NCBI RefSeq assembly: GCF_026965535.1
Contig: NZ_CP114039.1
Coordinates: forward strand, 6,820,001 to 6,884,000
From: Corallococcus sp. NCRR
GTDB taxonomy: Bacteria; Myxococcota; Myxococcia; Myxococcales; Myxococcaceae
DNA: 64,000 nucleotides
Reading direction: 5' to 3'
Below the pieces are notes generated by a model. It was not told the origin of the DNA, did no database searches, and saw nothing but the letters and a program-made list of their open reading frames with translations. Below are positions 15,993-23,312 of this stretch, piece by piece. Numbering within the stretch: the first letter of the stretch is position 1; each line of letters starts with the position of its first letter. Both the position numbers and the translations under genes were made by a program.

Positions 15993-16255
15993 TCCTCAGC
16001 CTCCAGCGACGCCTTTCCGATGCGGTCCAGGTCGAACCACCGTCGGTCCTTGTAGAGCGCAAGAAACGCCGAGTCCGAGCGAAGGGTCCCGACCATCTGC
16101 TTAAGCCGCTTCGGCGCGTGGCCAGTCCCGGTGATTCCCTCCAGCTCTTGGAGTGCGCGGCTCAGCGCCTCCTCTGCGGCCTTCATCTGGGCATGCGCGT
16201 TCGCGACACGCACAGCCGCAACTTCCCGGCTGTCCTGCTGCGGGTTCGCGCTCAA
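15989..16255 (-). CDS. Small helical protein with TTG start
   Basis: An 88-residue protein. TTG 16255 is chosen because it overlaps the previous stop as TTGA and GAGGTG lies six bases before it, although the frame is open to 16351. The N-terminal half is a charged Ala-rich helix (VRVANAHAQMKAAEEALSRA). The C-terminal half is basic with aromatic residues (YKDRRWFDLDRIGKA). No family is recognised; its place in the coupled series supports it. Confidence 0.55.
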   Translation of the reverse strand: MSANPQQDSREVAAVRVANAHAQMKAAEEALSRALQELEGITGTGHAPKRLKQMVGTLRSDSAFLALYKDRRWFDLDRIGKASLEAEE

Positions 16256-16920
16256 GGCTTCACCTCGCCCTTCGCCGCCGCCAGTCCTTCCGCGGTGCGT
16301 TCCTGCGCACTCTTCTCTTTGCGCCGCTTGAGGAGCTGGAGCGCCTGCCACAGCGCCGCCTTCCGGTCCTTGTCTGCGGAGCGGGCCCAGCGGCGGACCT
16401 CCAACGCGCTTGCGGCATCCGGCGCAGGGTCCTTGTCCAGCGCCACCGAAAGGTCCGTCAGGCAGCTCCGAGCGTAAGCGAACGCCCGCGCAGCGGACGC
16501 GGCCAGGTCCGCCGCGTCCGTGGGGACGGGAGGAAACGAAGGGCGCGGGCGCGACTTCTCGACCAGGACCGGCACCGTGGACGTGACGTGCCCCGTCCGC
16601 TGTTCGTGGCGGTGCCGCTCGATGACCTCCAAGTCCTCAAGGGGCGCGCGGTATGACCAGGGGCATTCGGTGCAGACCCAGAGCGTGGGCTGCATCGGGT
16701 CCATGCGGCAGTCAGACCCGTGAGGCCCCAGCCGGTCCTCGTCGGTCTGGAACAGCTCACACTCCGGGCACCTGGGCGCCGGAGTAGGGGCCTTGCCCGT
16801 CGAGTCGTGCCCCGTCTCCGCGTAGTGGGCAGCCGCAGACTCCGGGTTGACGAAGTTCACGCCGCACCGCAGGCAGCTCCACGGGTTTCTATGGGGGTCC
16901 AGGACCATGAACGTGGTCAT
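16252..16920 (-). CDS. Zinc-finger protein of the early operon
   Basis: A 222-residue protein. The N-terminal C2H2-like unit is CLRCGVNFVNPESAAAHYAE followed by TGH (about residues 16-38). Further pairs follow: CPEC (51-54) and CTEC (83-86) with a downstream H..H (RHEQRTGH). The second half is helical and basic and contains YARSCLTDL, also seen in the 13979-14329 protein, and a Lys/Arg-rich segment (LLKRRKEKSAQER). It is likely a DNA- or RNA-binding protein. C2H2-type units are uncommon in bacteria but known in phage and MucR/Ros-like proteins. The ATG overlaps the preceding stop. Confidence 0.65.
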   Translation of the reverse strand: MTTFMVLDPHRNPWSCLRCGVNFVNPESAAAHYAETGHDSTGKAPTPAPRCPECELFQTDEDRLGPHGSDCRMDPMQPTLWVCTECPWSYRAPLEDLEVIERHRHEQRTGHVTSTVPVLVEKSRPRPSFPPVPTDAADLAASAARAFAYARSCLTDLSVALDKDPAPDAASALEVRRWARSADKDRKAALWQALQLLKRRKEKSAQERTAEGLAAAKGEVKP

Positions 16921-17726
16921 TCGTCAGCCCCCTTCCGGGCCGCCAACTCCGTGACCTGCCGTGCGGTGATCCGGAGTGCATCCGCCAGCTCGTAGGCCCT
17001 GCGCGCGGTGTCGTTCTTGCGCTTCTCAGTGCCGAGACCAGCCGCAAACGTCTCCATGCACTCCGATGCGAGCACAACGGCCTTGCTGGCCCTGTCGAGC
17101 TGCGAAGCCGCCGTGAGCGGAACGCTTGGCATCGTCGCCGGCCGCCGCACGGCCGCGCGCAGCGCTTCAACGGTGGTCACGCTGTGCTTCTTGGTGATGC
17201 CATGGGCACTCACGAGGGCGGGGCTCAGTGCGCAGTACCCGCAGTCAATGCAGACGCTCAGCCCCGTGAGGCGGGCCGCATCCGTGAGCGCCCCCCGGAG
17301 GCTCTCCAGCGCCAACACGGCACCGCTCGCAGCGGACGCCATCTCAGACGGATAGTCGGTGGTGTCGTTCGGCTCCTCGTCTTCGTCCAGCTCCTCCAGC
17401 TCTTCCTGCTGGCCTTCGTAGAGGCGGAACGCCTCCAGGACGCCCCGAGGCGTGGGGAGAGACTGGAACGCTTCGTCCAGCTTCCTCTGCGCCGCCGCGT
17501 TCGCCGGCAACGCCTTGCCCGCGTCATCCATGGCGGCCATCGCCCCCGCGAATGCGTCCGACAGCTCCCGGGGGTTGTCACCCTCGAAGGCCTCGGAGAT
17601 CGCAGCAGCGGATGGAATCAGCGTCAGTGCGGTGTCGATGTGTTGCAGCGCCGCAGCATGCGGGGAGGCGCTGCCGCGCTTCGCCTTGAGAGGGTTCCTC
17701 AGCGTCAGCTTCTTCTTCGTGGCCAT
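16917..17726 (-). CDS. Helical protein with Cys/His cluster, early operon
   Basis: A 269-residue protein with a basic N-terminus (MATKKKLTLRNPLKAKRG), long Ala-rich helices, an acidic patch (EELEELDEDEEPND, about 108-121), and a possible zinc site CIDCGYC...HGITKKH (about 158-180). The last 80 residues are helical again. GGAG precedes the ATG at 17726. It is one of three zinc-finger-like proteins at the head of the early operon. The specific role is unknown. Confidence 0.6.
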   Translation of the reverse strand: MATKKKLTLRNPLKAKRGSASPHAAALQHIDTALTLIPSAAAISEAFEGDNPRELSDAFAGAMAAMDDAGKALPANAAAQRKLDEAFQSLPTPRGVLEAFRLYEGQQEELEELDEDEEPNDTTDYPSEMASAASGAVLALESLRGALTDAARLTGLSVCIDCGYCALSPALVSAHGITKKHSVTTVEALRAAVRRPATMPSVPLTAASQLDRASKAVVLASECMETFAAGLGTEKRKNDTARRAYELADALRITARQVTELAARKGADE

Positions 17727-17729
17727 GGC

Positions 17730-17939
17730 TCAGAACTCCAGCGCGGGAAGGTCTGCGGCCTCCCCAGGCCGCGCAGACGTTGGGGAGGAAGAAGTAAGCG
17801 CGCCGCGCGAGCCCCACGGCTCAAGCGCAGGTTGGGCGTAGAAGCGGTCAGCGCGCGGGCCGGAGGGCTCCAGCAGCGCCGCCACCAGGTCAGGCGGACA
17901 CAGCTCGCAGACGTCCGGGACATCGATGAGGACGTCCAC
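17730..17939 (-). CDS. Zinc-ribbon protein fragment with unclear start (minimum extent)
   Basis: The annotated span uses the first GTG. The same frame stays open upstream to a stop at 18258-18260 and reads as a convincing zinc ribbon there (WRCPTCGRTFCASC, then CELCPPDL), with good third-position GC until about 18100. No ATG, GTG or TTG occurs in the upstream part. Near 18070-18120 a different frame (MRRLISRFRDVNAG, after AGGTGGT) looks coding instead. The gene may therefore start in that frame and have suffered a frameshift, or use a rare start. It would be the promoter-proximal gene of the early operon. Confidence 0.45.
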   Translation of the reverse strand: MDVLIDVPDVCELCPPDLVAALLEPSGPRADRFYAQPALEPWGSRGALTSSSPTSARPGEAADLPALEF

Positions 17940-18115
17940 GCACGAGGCGCAGAACGTCCGGCCGCAGGTGGGGCACCGCCAGGCCGACGAGCCGGGAACC
18001 AGGCGGTTGCGCGGCCCCCTGTGACGCCACCCATCGGGGCTTTCGCAGGTCCAGAAGGGGTCCCTCGCGAATGCCCGGCGTTGACGTCGCGGAAGCGCGA
18101 AATCAGCCGCCGCAT

Positions 18116-18159
18116 ACCACCTGAAAGGTAGTGGGAAATACTCACCACCTGGAACGTAG
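18116..18159. repeat. Direct repeat pair, candidate operator of the early operon
   Basis: ACCACCTGAAAGGTAG (18116-18131) and ACCACCTGGAACGTAG (18144-18159) match at 14 of 16 positions, with starts 28 bases apart. They lie at the upstream end of the early operon, where the sequence turns AT-richer (18200-18290). The pair could bind a regulator such as the 82-residue helix-turn-helix protein, or serve as an iteron-like or attachment repeat. Confidence 0.5.
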
Positions 18160-18523
18160 GATTTCAGGGCTCCAGGGGGTGGGTCATGAAACTGGAAGCG
18201 GCCTCGGAAGTGCCCGAAACCATTCAGATTTCTAGCGTTTACGTCTGATAAGAAGCGTTATGTAAACTAACCGGATAGTCCACCCGCTAAGCAACTGCCG
18301 CGACGTCGGCGCCGTCCCCCGCCAACCGGTAGGCGCGTGCGTCTCCCACGGGGCGCGCGCAGACGTCTGCGCTCAATCCCGGGCCACCTTGCCACTCGTC
18401 GCCGCGGCGAAGCTCACTTCGATGTGGTCCGCGGCAACGCCGGCCAGGGCGTCGAGCCACGCGTCGCTCCACGCCTGGGAGTTGGCGTCCACAGGCCGTA
18501 CGGCCGGAAGCAGCGCCCGTGGA
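18160..18523. other. Junction region between virus-like element and chromosome
   Basis: This 360-base stretch has no supported gene. Bases 18225-18285 are locally AT-rich (TTTCTAGC, TATGTAAACTAA) and probably contain the early-operon promoter. Bases 18290-18520 are GC-rich with no structure that I can name. I looked for a tRNA end or duplicated attachment core here and found none matching the left edge of the window. Confidence 0.5.
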
Positions 18524-19069
18524 TTACAGCTCACCCGAGGCCACGATGGTCGGGCGCTTCCCAAATTTCACCATGCCTGAGCTTGAACCCGTCGCTTCGA
18601 GCGCCTTCACGAGCTTCATGCTCTCCTCATCGGCCACCTCGCCGAAGACGACGTGCCTGCCATCCAGCCACGACGTCACGACCGTCGTGATGAAGAATTG
18701 TGAGCCGTTGGTGTTCGGGCCCGCATTCGCCATGGACAGGAGCCCCGGCCTGTTGTGCTTGATCTGGAAGTTCTCGTCCGCGAACTTCTCCCCGTAGATG
18801 GACTTGCCCCCCGTGCCATTGCCGCGGGTGAAGTCGCCGCCCTGCAACATGAACTCCGGGATGATGCGGTGGAAGGACGAGCCCTGGTAGCCGAAGCCCT
18901 TCTCACCGGTGCACAGGGCACGGAAGTTCTCCGCAGTCTTGGGGACGACGTTGTGGAACAGATTCATGATGATGCGGCCGCTCTGTGCTTGGACGGGGCC
19001 GGTGGGGCGGCCGTCGGCGTCAAGGACGGGACCTTCAAACTCGACATCGAAGTAGACTTGGTAGGCCAT
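18524..19069 (-). CDS. Peptidyl-prolyl cis-trans isomerase, cyclophilin type
   Basis: A 181-residue cyclophilin that catalyses proline isomerisation during protein folding. The diagnostic block [20 protein letters not shown] (about 81-100) and NGSQFFITT (about 129-137) carry the Arg, Phe, Gln and Phe residues of the active site. [12 protein letters not shown] is present near the C-terminus. There is no signal peptide, so it is cytoplasmic. The ATG at 19069 is preceded by AGGAGGA at 7-8 bases. Full length for the family. It lies just outside the virus-like element and is the first clearly chromosomal gene. Confidence 0.95.
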   Translation of the reverse strand: MAYQVYFDVEFEGPVLDADGRPTGPVQAQSGRIIMNLFHNVVPKTAENFRALCTGEKGFGYQGSSFHRIIPEFMLQGGDFTRGNGTGGKSIYGEKFADENFQIKHNRPGLLSMANAGPNTNGSQFFITTVVTSWLDGRHVVFGEVADEESMKLVKALEATGSSSGMVKFGKRPTIVASGEL

Positions 19070-19286
19070 GCGCACATCCTCCTGTTGTGAGGGTTCGAGC
19101 AGAAGATGCGAACCCCCATGGCGAAGCGCGCCCGTGTCGGCGGGGCGGGGCGAGGCCGACTTGAAGTCCCTGTCCCCGGAGACGACCTGCCCCCTCCCCT
19201 GCTTCATCGGCATTCCCTGCCTGGCGCCGTGGCACCATCCGCCGCGATTCCGCTGGTTCCGGCTCATCACGAGGCTCCTTCGGCGC

Positions 19287-20450
19287 ATGGACTCCCCTCA
19301 TTCCGGTGACGTCACCCGGGGCTCACTCGGCGAGGTCGCGCGGGTCTTCCTCCGGCTGGGGCTGACGGCCTTCGGGGGCCCTGCCGCGCACATCGCCATG
19401 ATGGAAGACGAACTCGTGCGGCGGCGCCGGTGGCTGCCCCGTGAGGAGTTCCTCGACCTGCTGGGCGCCACCAACCTCATCCCGGGCCCGAACTCCACGG
19501 AGCTGGCCATCCACCTGGGCCACCGGCGTGCCGGCTGGCCTGGGCTGCTGGTGGCCGGCACGTGCTTCATCGTCCCGGCGATGCTCCTGACGCTCGCGGC
19601 GGCCTGGGCCTACGTGCGTTTTGGCACCCTTCCGCAAGCCGGCGCCCTCTTGTACGGCGTCAAACCCGTCATCCTGGCCGTGGTCCTCCAGGCCCTTTGG
19701 GGCCTCGGCAAGACGGCCCTGACGACGCGCCCCAGGAGCGCCGTGGCCGTCGGCTCAGCCGTGGCGAGCGCCCTTGGCGCCAACGAACTGCTCATCCTGA
19801 CCCTGGCCGGCGTTTCCCTGGCGGCCTGGAGCCATCTCCGGTCGTCCCCTGAGCCCAGGCCAACGCTCATTCTGGCGCCGTTCGCCCTCAACGGCGTCAC
19901 CGCCATGGCTGCCACGGCCCCCGTTCCGGCCAGCCTCGGCGGCCTCTTCCTGTTCTTCCTCAAGGTCGGCAGCGTGCTGTTCGGCAGCGGCTACGTGCTG
20001 CTGGCCTTCCTCCGGGCAGACCTCGTCGAACGCTGGGGCTGGCTCACCGAGGCCCAGCTCCTGGACGCCGTGGCCGTGGGCCAGTTCACGCCGGGCCCCG
20101 TCTTCACCACGGCGACATTCATTGGCTACCTGGTGGGTGGCACGCCCGGCGCCGGGCTCGCGACGCTGGGCATCTTCCTGCCCGCCTTCGTCTTCGTGGC
20201 CCTCAGCGGTCCGCTGATCCCCCGGCTTCGCCGGTCCAGGACCGCGGGCGCGGTGCTCGATGGCGTCAACGCGGCCTCGCTGGCTCTGATGGCCGTGGTG
20301 ACGTGGCAGCTGGGACGCGCGGCCCTGGTGGATGGCTGGACGGTGGCCCTGGCCGTGCTCGGCGCAATGTTACTGCTCCGCTGGCGGGTCAATTCGGCCT
20401 GGCTGGTGTTGAGCGGTGCATTGGCCGGCCTGCTGCGGACGTGGTTGTGA
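19287..20450 (+). CDS. chrA: Chromate transporter ChrA family
   Basis: A 387-residue integral membrane protein with two homologous CHR halves. Each begins with the family pattern of a Phe/Gly-rich helix and an Asn/Pro-containing loop ([64 protein letters not shown]). About ten hydrophobic segments are visible. The family exports chromate or related oxyanions across the inner membrane. The ATG at 19287 is preferred over upstream in-frame starts because the preceding sequence belongs to the cyclophilin promoter region. GAGG lies 12 bases upstream. Divergently oriented from the cyclophilin gene. Confidence 0.93.
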   Translation: MDSPHSGDVTRGSLGEVARVFLRLGLTAFGGPAAHIAMMEDELVRRRRWLPREEFLDLLGATNLIPGPNSTELAIHLGHRRAGWPGLLVAGTCFIVPAMLLTLAAAWAYVRFGTLPQAGALLYGVKPVILAVVLQALWGLGKTALTTRPRSAVAVGSAVASALGANELLILTLAGVSLAAWSHLRSSPEPRPTLILAPFALNGVTAMAATAPVPASLGGLFLFFLKVGSVLFGSGYVLLAFLRADLVERWGWLTEAQLLDAVAVGQFTPGPVFTTATFIGYLVGGTPGAGLATLGIFLPAFVFVALSGPLIPRLRRSRTAGAVLDGVNAASLALMAVVTWQLGRAALVDGWTVALAVLGAMLLLRWRVNSAWLVLSGALAGLLRTWL

Positions 20451-20554
20451 AGTCATTGTCCTGCTAAGAATTGGGTCCCCCGGATGAATGCCTCTCCTCT
20501 TCGTCATGGAAAGGCATTCACCTGGGAGTTGCAGTGCACATGAACGGAGCAATC

Positions 20555-20854
20555 ATGCGTACGCTGATGAAGTCCCTGCTGGCTGTGTCGGCGGTCCTCA
20601 CCCTCGCGCCCACCGCGGCCCTGGCGCTGCCGCCGCAGTGCGATGACATCTGTTGGGACAAGACCTGCGATTACCCGTGTGCCTTCCACAACCGGTGGGC
20701 CACGTGCGCGGACTGGAACATCGTCGAGTGCGCCTCGGGCGTCGTCGCCCCCTCCGAGCCCTCGGCGTCGGTAATGCCGGACGAAGCGCTCCCGTCCGAT
20801 GACGTCCCGCAGGTGTGCAGCGAGGAGCACCCGGACGCCAGCGCGGAGAGCTGA
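20555..20854 (+). CDS. Secreted small Cys-rich protein
   Basis: A 99-residue protein. Signal peptide with basic start (MRTLMKSLL), hydrophobic core and ALA-type cleavage near residue 25-27 (TAALALPPQ). The mature part has a dense cysteine region (CDDICWDKTC, DYPCAFHNRWATCADWNIVEC; seven Cys) then an acidic Ser/Pro/Asp tail with one more Cys. The ATG at 20555 is preferred over 20540 because GGAG lies six bases before it. The disulfide-rich exported design echoes the peptide pair 2 kb downstream, and a DsbA-like gene lies between. I recognise no family. Confidence 0.75.
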   Translation: MRTLMKSLLAVSAVLTLAPTAALALPPQCDDICWDKTCDYPCAFHNRWATCADWNIVECASGVVAPSEPSASVMPDEALPSDDVPQVCSEEHPDASAES

Positions 20855-20863
20855 ACGAGGACC

Positions 20864-21703
20864 TCAGTCCTCCCACACGCCTGGGGCGCTCCGGAGGGCT
20901 TCGGAGAGTGACTCCCGAGCCCGCCGGAGCGCCGCGTCCGCGCGCCGGGTAGCGGCGGACAGCAGCCACACCGGTGGGCCGCCCGGGAGCTCCTTCTCCA
21001 GCACCAGTCGCGGGTCTCCCTCGGCGAGCAGCGCCGGGAGCACGCTCTGCCCCAGGCCCGCGACGCAGGCATCCCTGATGCCGAGCAGCGTGTCACACTC
21101 CACGAGGGACTCCGCTTCCTCGGGGACCGCCTTCCACCAGCGCATGGAGGAACGGGTGCGCAGGTTCCCGGACGGCAGGACCCACGCTGCCGGGTCCTGC
21201 TTGGCTGCCCGCGCCCGGAACACTCCGAGCCGCAGCCTCCCCAGTTGCCGTCCCCGCAGCGCCCCGCCCGGCGTGTGACTCGGTCGCAAGGCCAGATCCG
21301 TCACCCCGGGCTCCAGCGCCAGCTCGTTCTCGGAGATGCGCACCTGGACTCGCTGCGTGAATCCGCACGTGCGCAGCGCGCCGAACAGCAGGGACGCCAG
21401 CACTTCGTTCGTGGTGATGACGAGCCGGCCTGCGCGCGTCCGGCGCTGCTCCTCGATGAGCGCCCCCACGTCCACGGCGAGGGGGCGCATGCGGCCCGCG
21501 CGCTCGGCGATGGCGAGGCCGAGCGGTGTCGGGCGCAGCGTCGCCCCACGCAGGAAGAGCGGCACCCCGAGCGTGCGCTCGAGGGCGTCCACCCGCCGCG
21601 AGATGGACGAGTGGCGCAGCGAGAGTTCGCGCGCCGCGCCCACGACGCTCCCCGTGCGCACCAGCGCCTCCACCGTCTGCAGGTCGTCCCAGGGGATGTG
21701 CAT
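20864..21703 (-). CDS. LysR-type transcriptional regulator
   Basis: A 279-residue regulator. The N-terminal winged helix-turn-helix (DDLQTVEALVRTGSVVGAAR and SSISRRVDALERTLGVPLF, residues ~6-52) is typical of LysR proteins, followed by an effector-binding domain slightly shorter than usual (family about 300). The start is ATG 21703. It is transcribed divergently from the DsbA-like gene (21799) across a 95-base gap, the classic arrangement for a LysR regulator and its target. Its own stop lies 9 bases from the end of the convergent Cys-rich gene. The effector is unknown; redox or thiol signals would be a guess. Confidence 0.9.
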   Translation of the reverse strand: MHIPWDDLQTVEALVRTGSVVGAARELSLRHSSISRRVDALERTLGVPLFLRGATLRPTPLGLAIAERAGRMRPLAVDVGALIEEQRRTRAGRLVITTNEVLASLLFGALRTCGFTQRVQVRISENELALEPGVTDLALRPSHTPGGALRGRQLGRLRLGVFRARAAKQDPAAWVLPSGNLRTRSSMRWWKAVPEEAESLVECDTLLGIRDACVAGLGQSVLPALLAEGDPRLVLEKELPGGPPVWLLSAATRRADAALRRARESLSEALRSAPGVWED

Positions 21704-21798
21704 GAACGCACATGCTGTGCGCGTCCACGCGAATCGTCAACGCAGGGGGTTGGGACTATCTCTCCGGGTGTGCCAATGACCGTCACCAGGAGCTGGCC

Positions 21799-22569
21799 AT
21801 GAGAAACGAGAACGAGACGACCCCTGACGCACAGGCTCTGTGTGATTCGGAGACCGGGACGTGCGCGCTCCCCGGCGTGGTCCAGAAGAGCGCCGGGTCG
21901 GGCGACGAGGGAGCCGCGGGAGAGGTGCTCTATGTGGGGGACCCGATGTGCTCCTGGTGCTGGGGCGTCTCGCCTGGCCTTCTCCAACTGGAGGCGGAGG
22001 CAAGCCGTCGGGGCATCCCCTTCCGCATCCGGGTGGGCGGGCTCCGTGCGGGAGGCGGAGACCCCTGGAACGAGCGGTTCAAAGGCTTTCTGCGCCATCA
22101 CTGGGAGGAAATTGCCGCGCGCACCGGGCAGCCGTTCTCCACCCGGTTCCTCGACCGGCCGGTGTTCAACTACGACACCGAGCCTGCGTGCCGCGCGTTC
22201 CTCGTCATGCGCGGGATGCTCGAGGAGCTGCCGGGACCGGAGCCGCGCGCGTACGCGGTATTCGCCGCCATCCAGCGAAAATTCTACGCCGATGGAGAGG
22301 ACCCGACCGTGGCGTCCTTCTACGAGAGCATCTGTGCCGCGCACGGCCTCGACTTCAAGGTGTTCCTGAACCGGTTCGAGCATGCGGACGCGAAGCGGGC
22401 GACGGCGAACGAGTTCCAGGAGGTCAGAGCCCTGGGCGTGAGCGGGTTCCCGACCGTGCTCTTCCGTGGCGGCGCCGGCATCGAGGTGCTCGCGAGCGGC
22501 TTCGCGACCGGACCGCGCATGGTCGAGGCGCTCGCTCGGGCGATGAAACGGGCGCGGGGCGATGCGTAA
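21799..22569 (+). CDS. DsbA-family thiol-disulfide oxidoreductase
   Basis: A 256-residue protein of the DsbA/FrnE-like group. The redox motif is DPMCSWCWG (C51, C54), with the characteristic Met-Cys-Ser-Trp-Cys-Trp context. The cis-Pro loop is GVSGFPTVLF (about 216-225). No signal peptide is visible, so it may act in the cytoplasm. The N-terminus carries two further Cys (C15, C22). AGGAG precedes the ATG at 21799. Divergent from the LysR gene, which probably controls it. It ends 160 bases before the first six-cysteine peptide, so a role in peptide oxidation is possible but unproven. Confidence 0.9.
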   Translation: MRNENETTPDAQALCDSETGTCALPGVVQKSAGSGDEGAAGEVLYVGDPMCSWCWGVSPGLLQLEAEASRRGIPFRIRVGGLRAGGGDPWNERFKGFLRHHWEEIAARTGQPFSTRFLDRPVFNYDTEPACRAFLVMRGMLEELPGPEPRAYAVFAAIQRKFYADGEDPTVASFYESICAAHGLDFKVFLNRFEHADAKRATANEFQEVRALGVSGFPTVLFRGGAGIEVLASGFATGPRMVEALARAMKRARGDA

Positions 22570-22730
22570 AGCCTGGTCGCCGTGCGCCGCTCCCGCGAAG
22601 TCAATCTTGCAGTGCGTTATCCGCTTTTTTCTGAGAGAACTGGATGGGCTGTTCTCGTGACAAACCTTTGGGATGTAACGTTCGCGTCGCGTGGAGAAAC
22701 CCTCTCAACGCATACCGAAAGGACCACACC
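22570..22730 (+). promoter_or_regulatory. Promoter region of the six-cysteine peptide cassette
   Basis: This 161-base gap is AT-richer than its surroundings (CGCTTTTTTCTG near 22623, GACAAACC near 22658). It contains the 18-base block GTAACGTTCGCGTCGCGT (22675-22692), which recurs with one change before the second peptide (23014-23031). The leader CTCTCAACGC..CCGAAAGGACCACACC immediately before the ATG is likewise duplicated. AAAGGA is the ribosome site. The conserved blocks are the best candidates for promoter or operator. Confidence 0.6.
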
Positions 22731-22886
22731 ATGAAGACCCTCAAGACGCTGAGCGACCGCTTTCTGAAGCTGTTCCTGTCCGAGGTCTCCGCCGGTGCGT
22801 GCGTCATCAACCATGGCGAGTGCTGCAACACCAAGCGCATGAGCCACAACTGCTATGGCGTCTGCACCAAGTCGACCGTCTGCTGA
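22731..22886 (+). CDS. Six-cysteine precursor peptide 1 (RiPP-like)
   Basis: A 51-residue precursor. Residues 1-18 form an amphipathic leader (MKTLKTLSDRFLKLFLSE), unlike a Sec signal because it contains Asp, Arg and Glu. Then comes a small-residue stretch ending in Ala-Gly-Ala (21-23), and a core starting at Cys24. Cysteines are at 24, 31, 32, 41, 45 and 51, i.e. C-X6-CC-X8-C-X3-C-X5-C, with the final residue a Cys. AGA fits the Ala-X-Ala rule of S26 signal peptidases, and such a peptidase is encoded in the cassette. Predicted product: a 28-residue peptide with up to three disulfides. Function unknown; antimicrobial, signalling or toxin roles are open. Confidence 0.85.
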   Translation: MKTLKTLSDRFLKLFLSEVSAGACVINHGECCNTKRMSHNCYGVCTKSTVC

Positions 22887-22901
22887 TTCCCGCATCACGG
22901 C

Positions 22902-22935
22902 CACGGCTGGACGTGCTGCACCGCGTCCAGCCGTG
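22902..22935 (+). terminator. Hairpin after peptide 1
   Basis: CACGGCTGGACG (22902-22913) pairs perfectly with CGTCCAGCCGTG (22924-22935) around a 10-base loop, 15 bases after the stop. A nearly identical stem follows peptide 2. It probably stabilises or partly terminates the short mRNA so that the peptide transcript is more abundant than the downstream genes. Confidence 0.75.
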
Positions 22936-23013
22936 CCGCGCAAGGCGCGCCGCGTTAATCCTCAAATACCAAGATTGCGCGAAAGCCCCCTTTCGCTGCG
23001 GAACCTTCGAGCG

Positions 23014-23084
23014 GTAACGTTCGCATCGCGTTTGAGTGGATGTTGTTCACCCCCCTCTCAACGCGTCCCGAAAGGACCACACCC
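23014..23084 (+). repeat. Duplicated leader block before peptide 2
   Basis: GTAACGTTCGCATCGCGT (23014-23031) matches 22675-22692 at 17 of 18 positions. The segment CCTCTCAACGC..CCGAAAGGACCACACC (23054-23083) repeats 22701-22730 with small changes. Together with the peptide genes and their terminators, this shows the whole promoter-gene-terminator unit was duplicated in tandem, with an insertion in the second copy between the two blocks. Confidence 0.7.
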
Positions 23085-23243
23085 ATGAAGATCCTCAAGA
23101 CGCTGAGCGACCGCTTTCTGAAGCTGTTCCTGTCCGAGGCTCCTGCTGGCGCCTGCGTGCCCTCCAACGGCGAGTGCTGCTCCACCAAGGGCAAGGTCCA
23201 CAACTGTTACGGCACCTGCGTCGCGTCCGTCGGCTGCAAGTGA
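23085..23243 (+). CDS. Six-cysteine precursor peptide 2 (RiPP-like)
   Basis: A 52-residue paralogue of peptide 1. The leader differs by one residue in the first 18 (MKILKTLSDRFLKLFLSE). The Ala-Gly-Ala before Cys24 is kept, and all six cysteines stand at the same positions (24, 31, 32, 41, 45, 51), while the inter-cysteine residues differ strongly except GECC, HNCYG and one Thr-Lys. A Lys follows the last Cys. Conserved leader and cysteines with a variable core are hallmarks of leader-guided processed peptides. AAAGGA precedes the ATG. Expected mature product: 29 residues after AGA. Confidence 0.85.
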   Translation: MKILKTLSDRFLKLFLSEAPAGACVPSNGECCSTKGKVHNCYGTCVASVGCK

Positions 23244-23260
23244 CCTCTGCTTCATGACCG

Positions 23261-23291
23261 CGGCTGGACGCGCCTTCGTGGCGTCCAGCCG
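23261..23291 (+). terminator. Hairpin after peptide 2
   Basis: CGGCTGGACGC (23261-23271) pairs with GCGTCCAGCCG (23281-23291), loop of 9 bases. It matches the stem after peptide 1 in its central GGCTGGACG. The next gene starts almost immediately (TTG 23292 or 23313), so read-through is needed for the maturation genes unless they have their own promoter. Confidence 0.75.
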
Positions 23292-23312
23292 TTGTCCCTG
23301 GGACCTCTTCCA

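Noticed and set aside
17705-18148. 147-codon minus-strand frame ending inside the early operon
   Set aside because: Arg/Pro/Ala-rich with weaker third-position GC than the overlapping zinc-ribbon frame; only its first ~14 codons look coding, and these are discussed as a possible frameshift.
1-18523. tRNA, rRNA or integrase gene marking the element's ends
   Set aside because: No cloverleaf, rRNA block or tyrosine/serine recombinase motif was found in either strand of this region.
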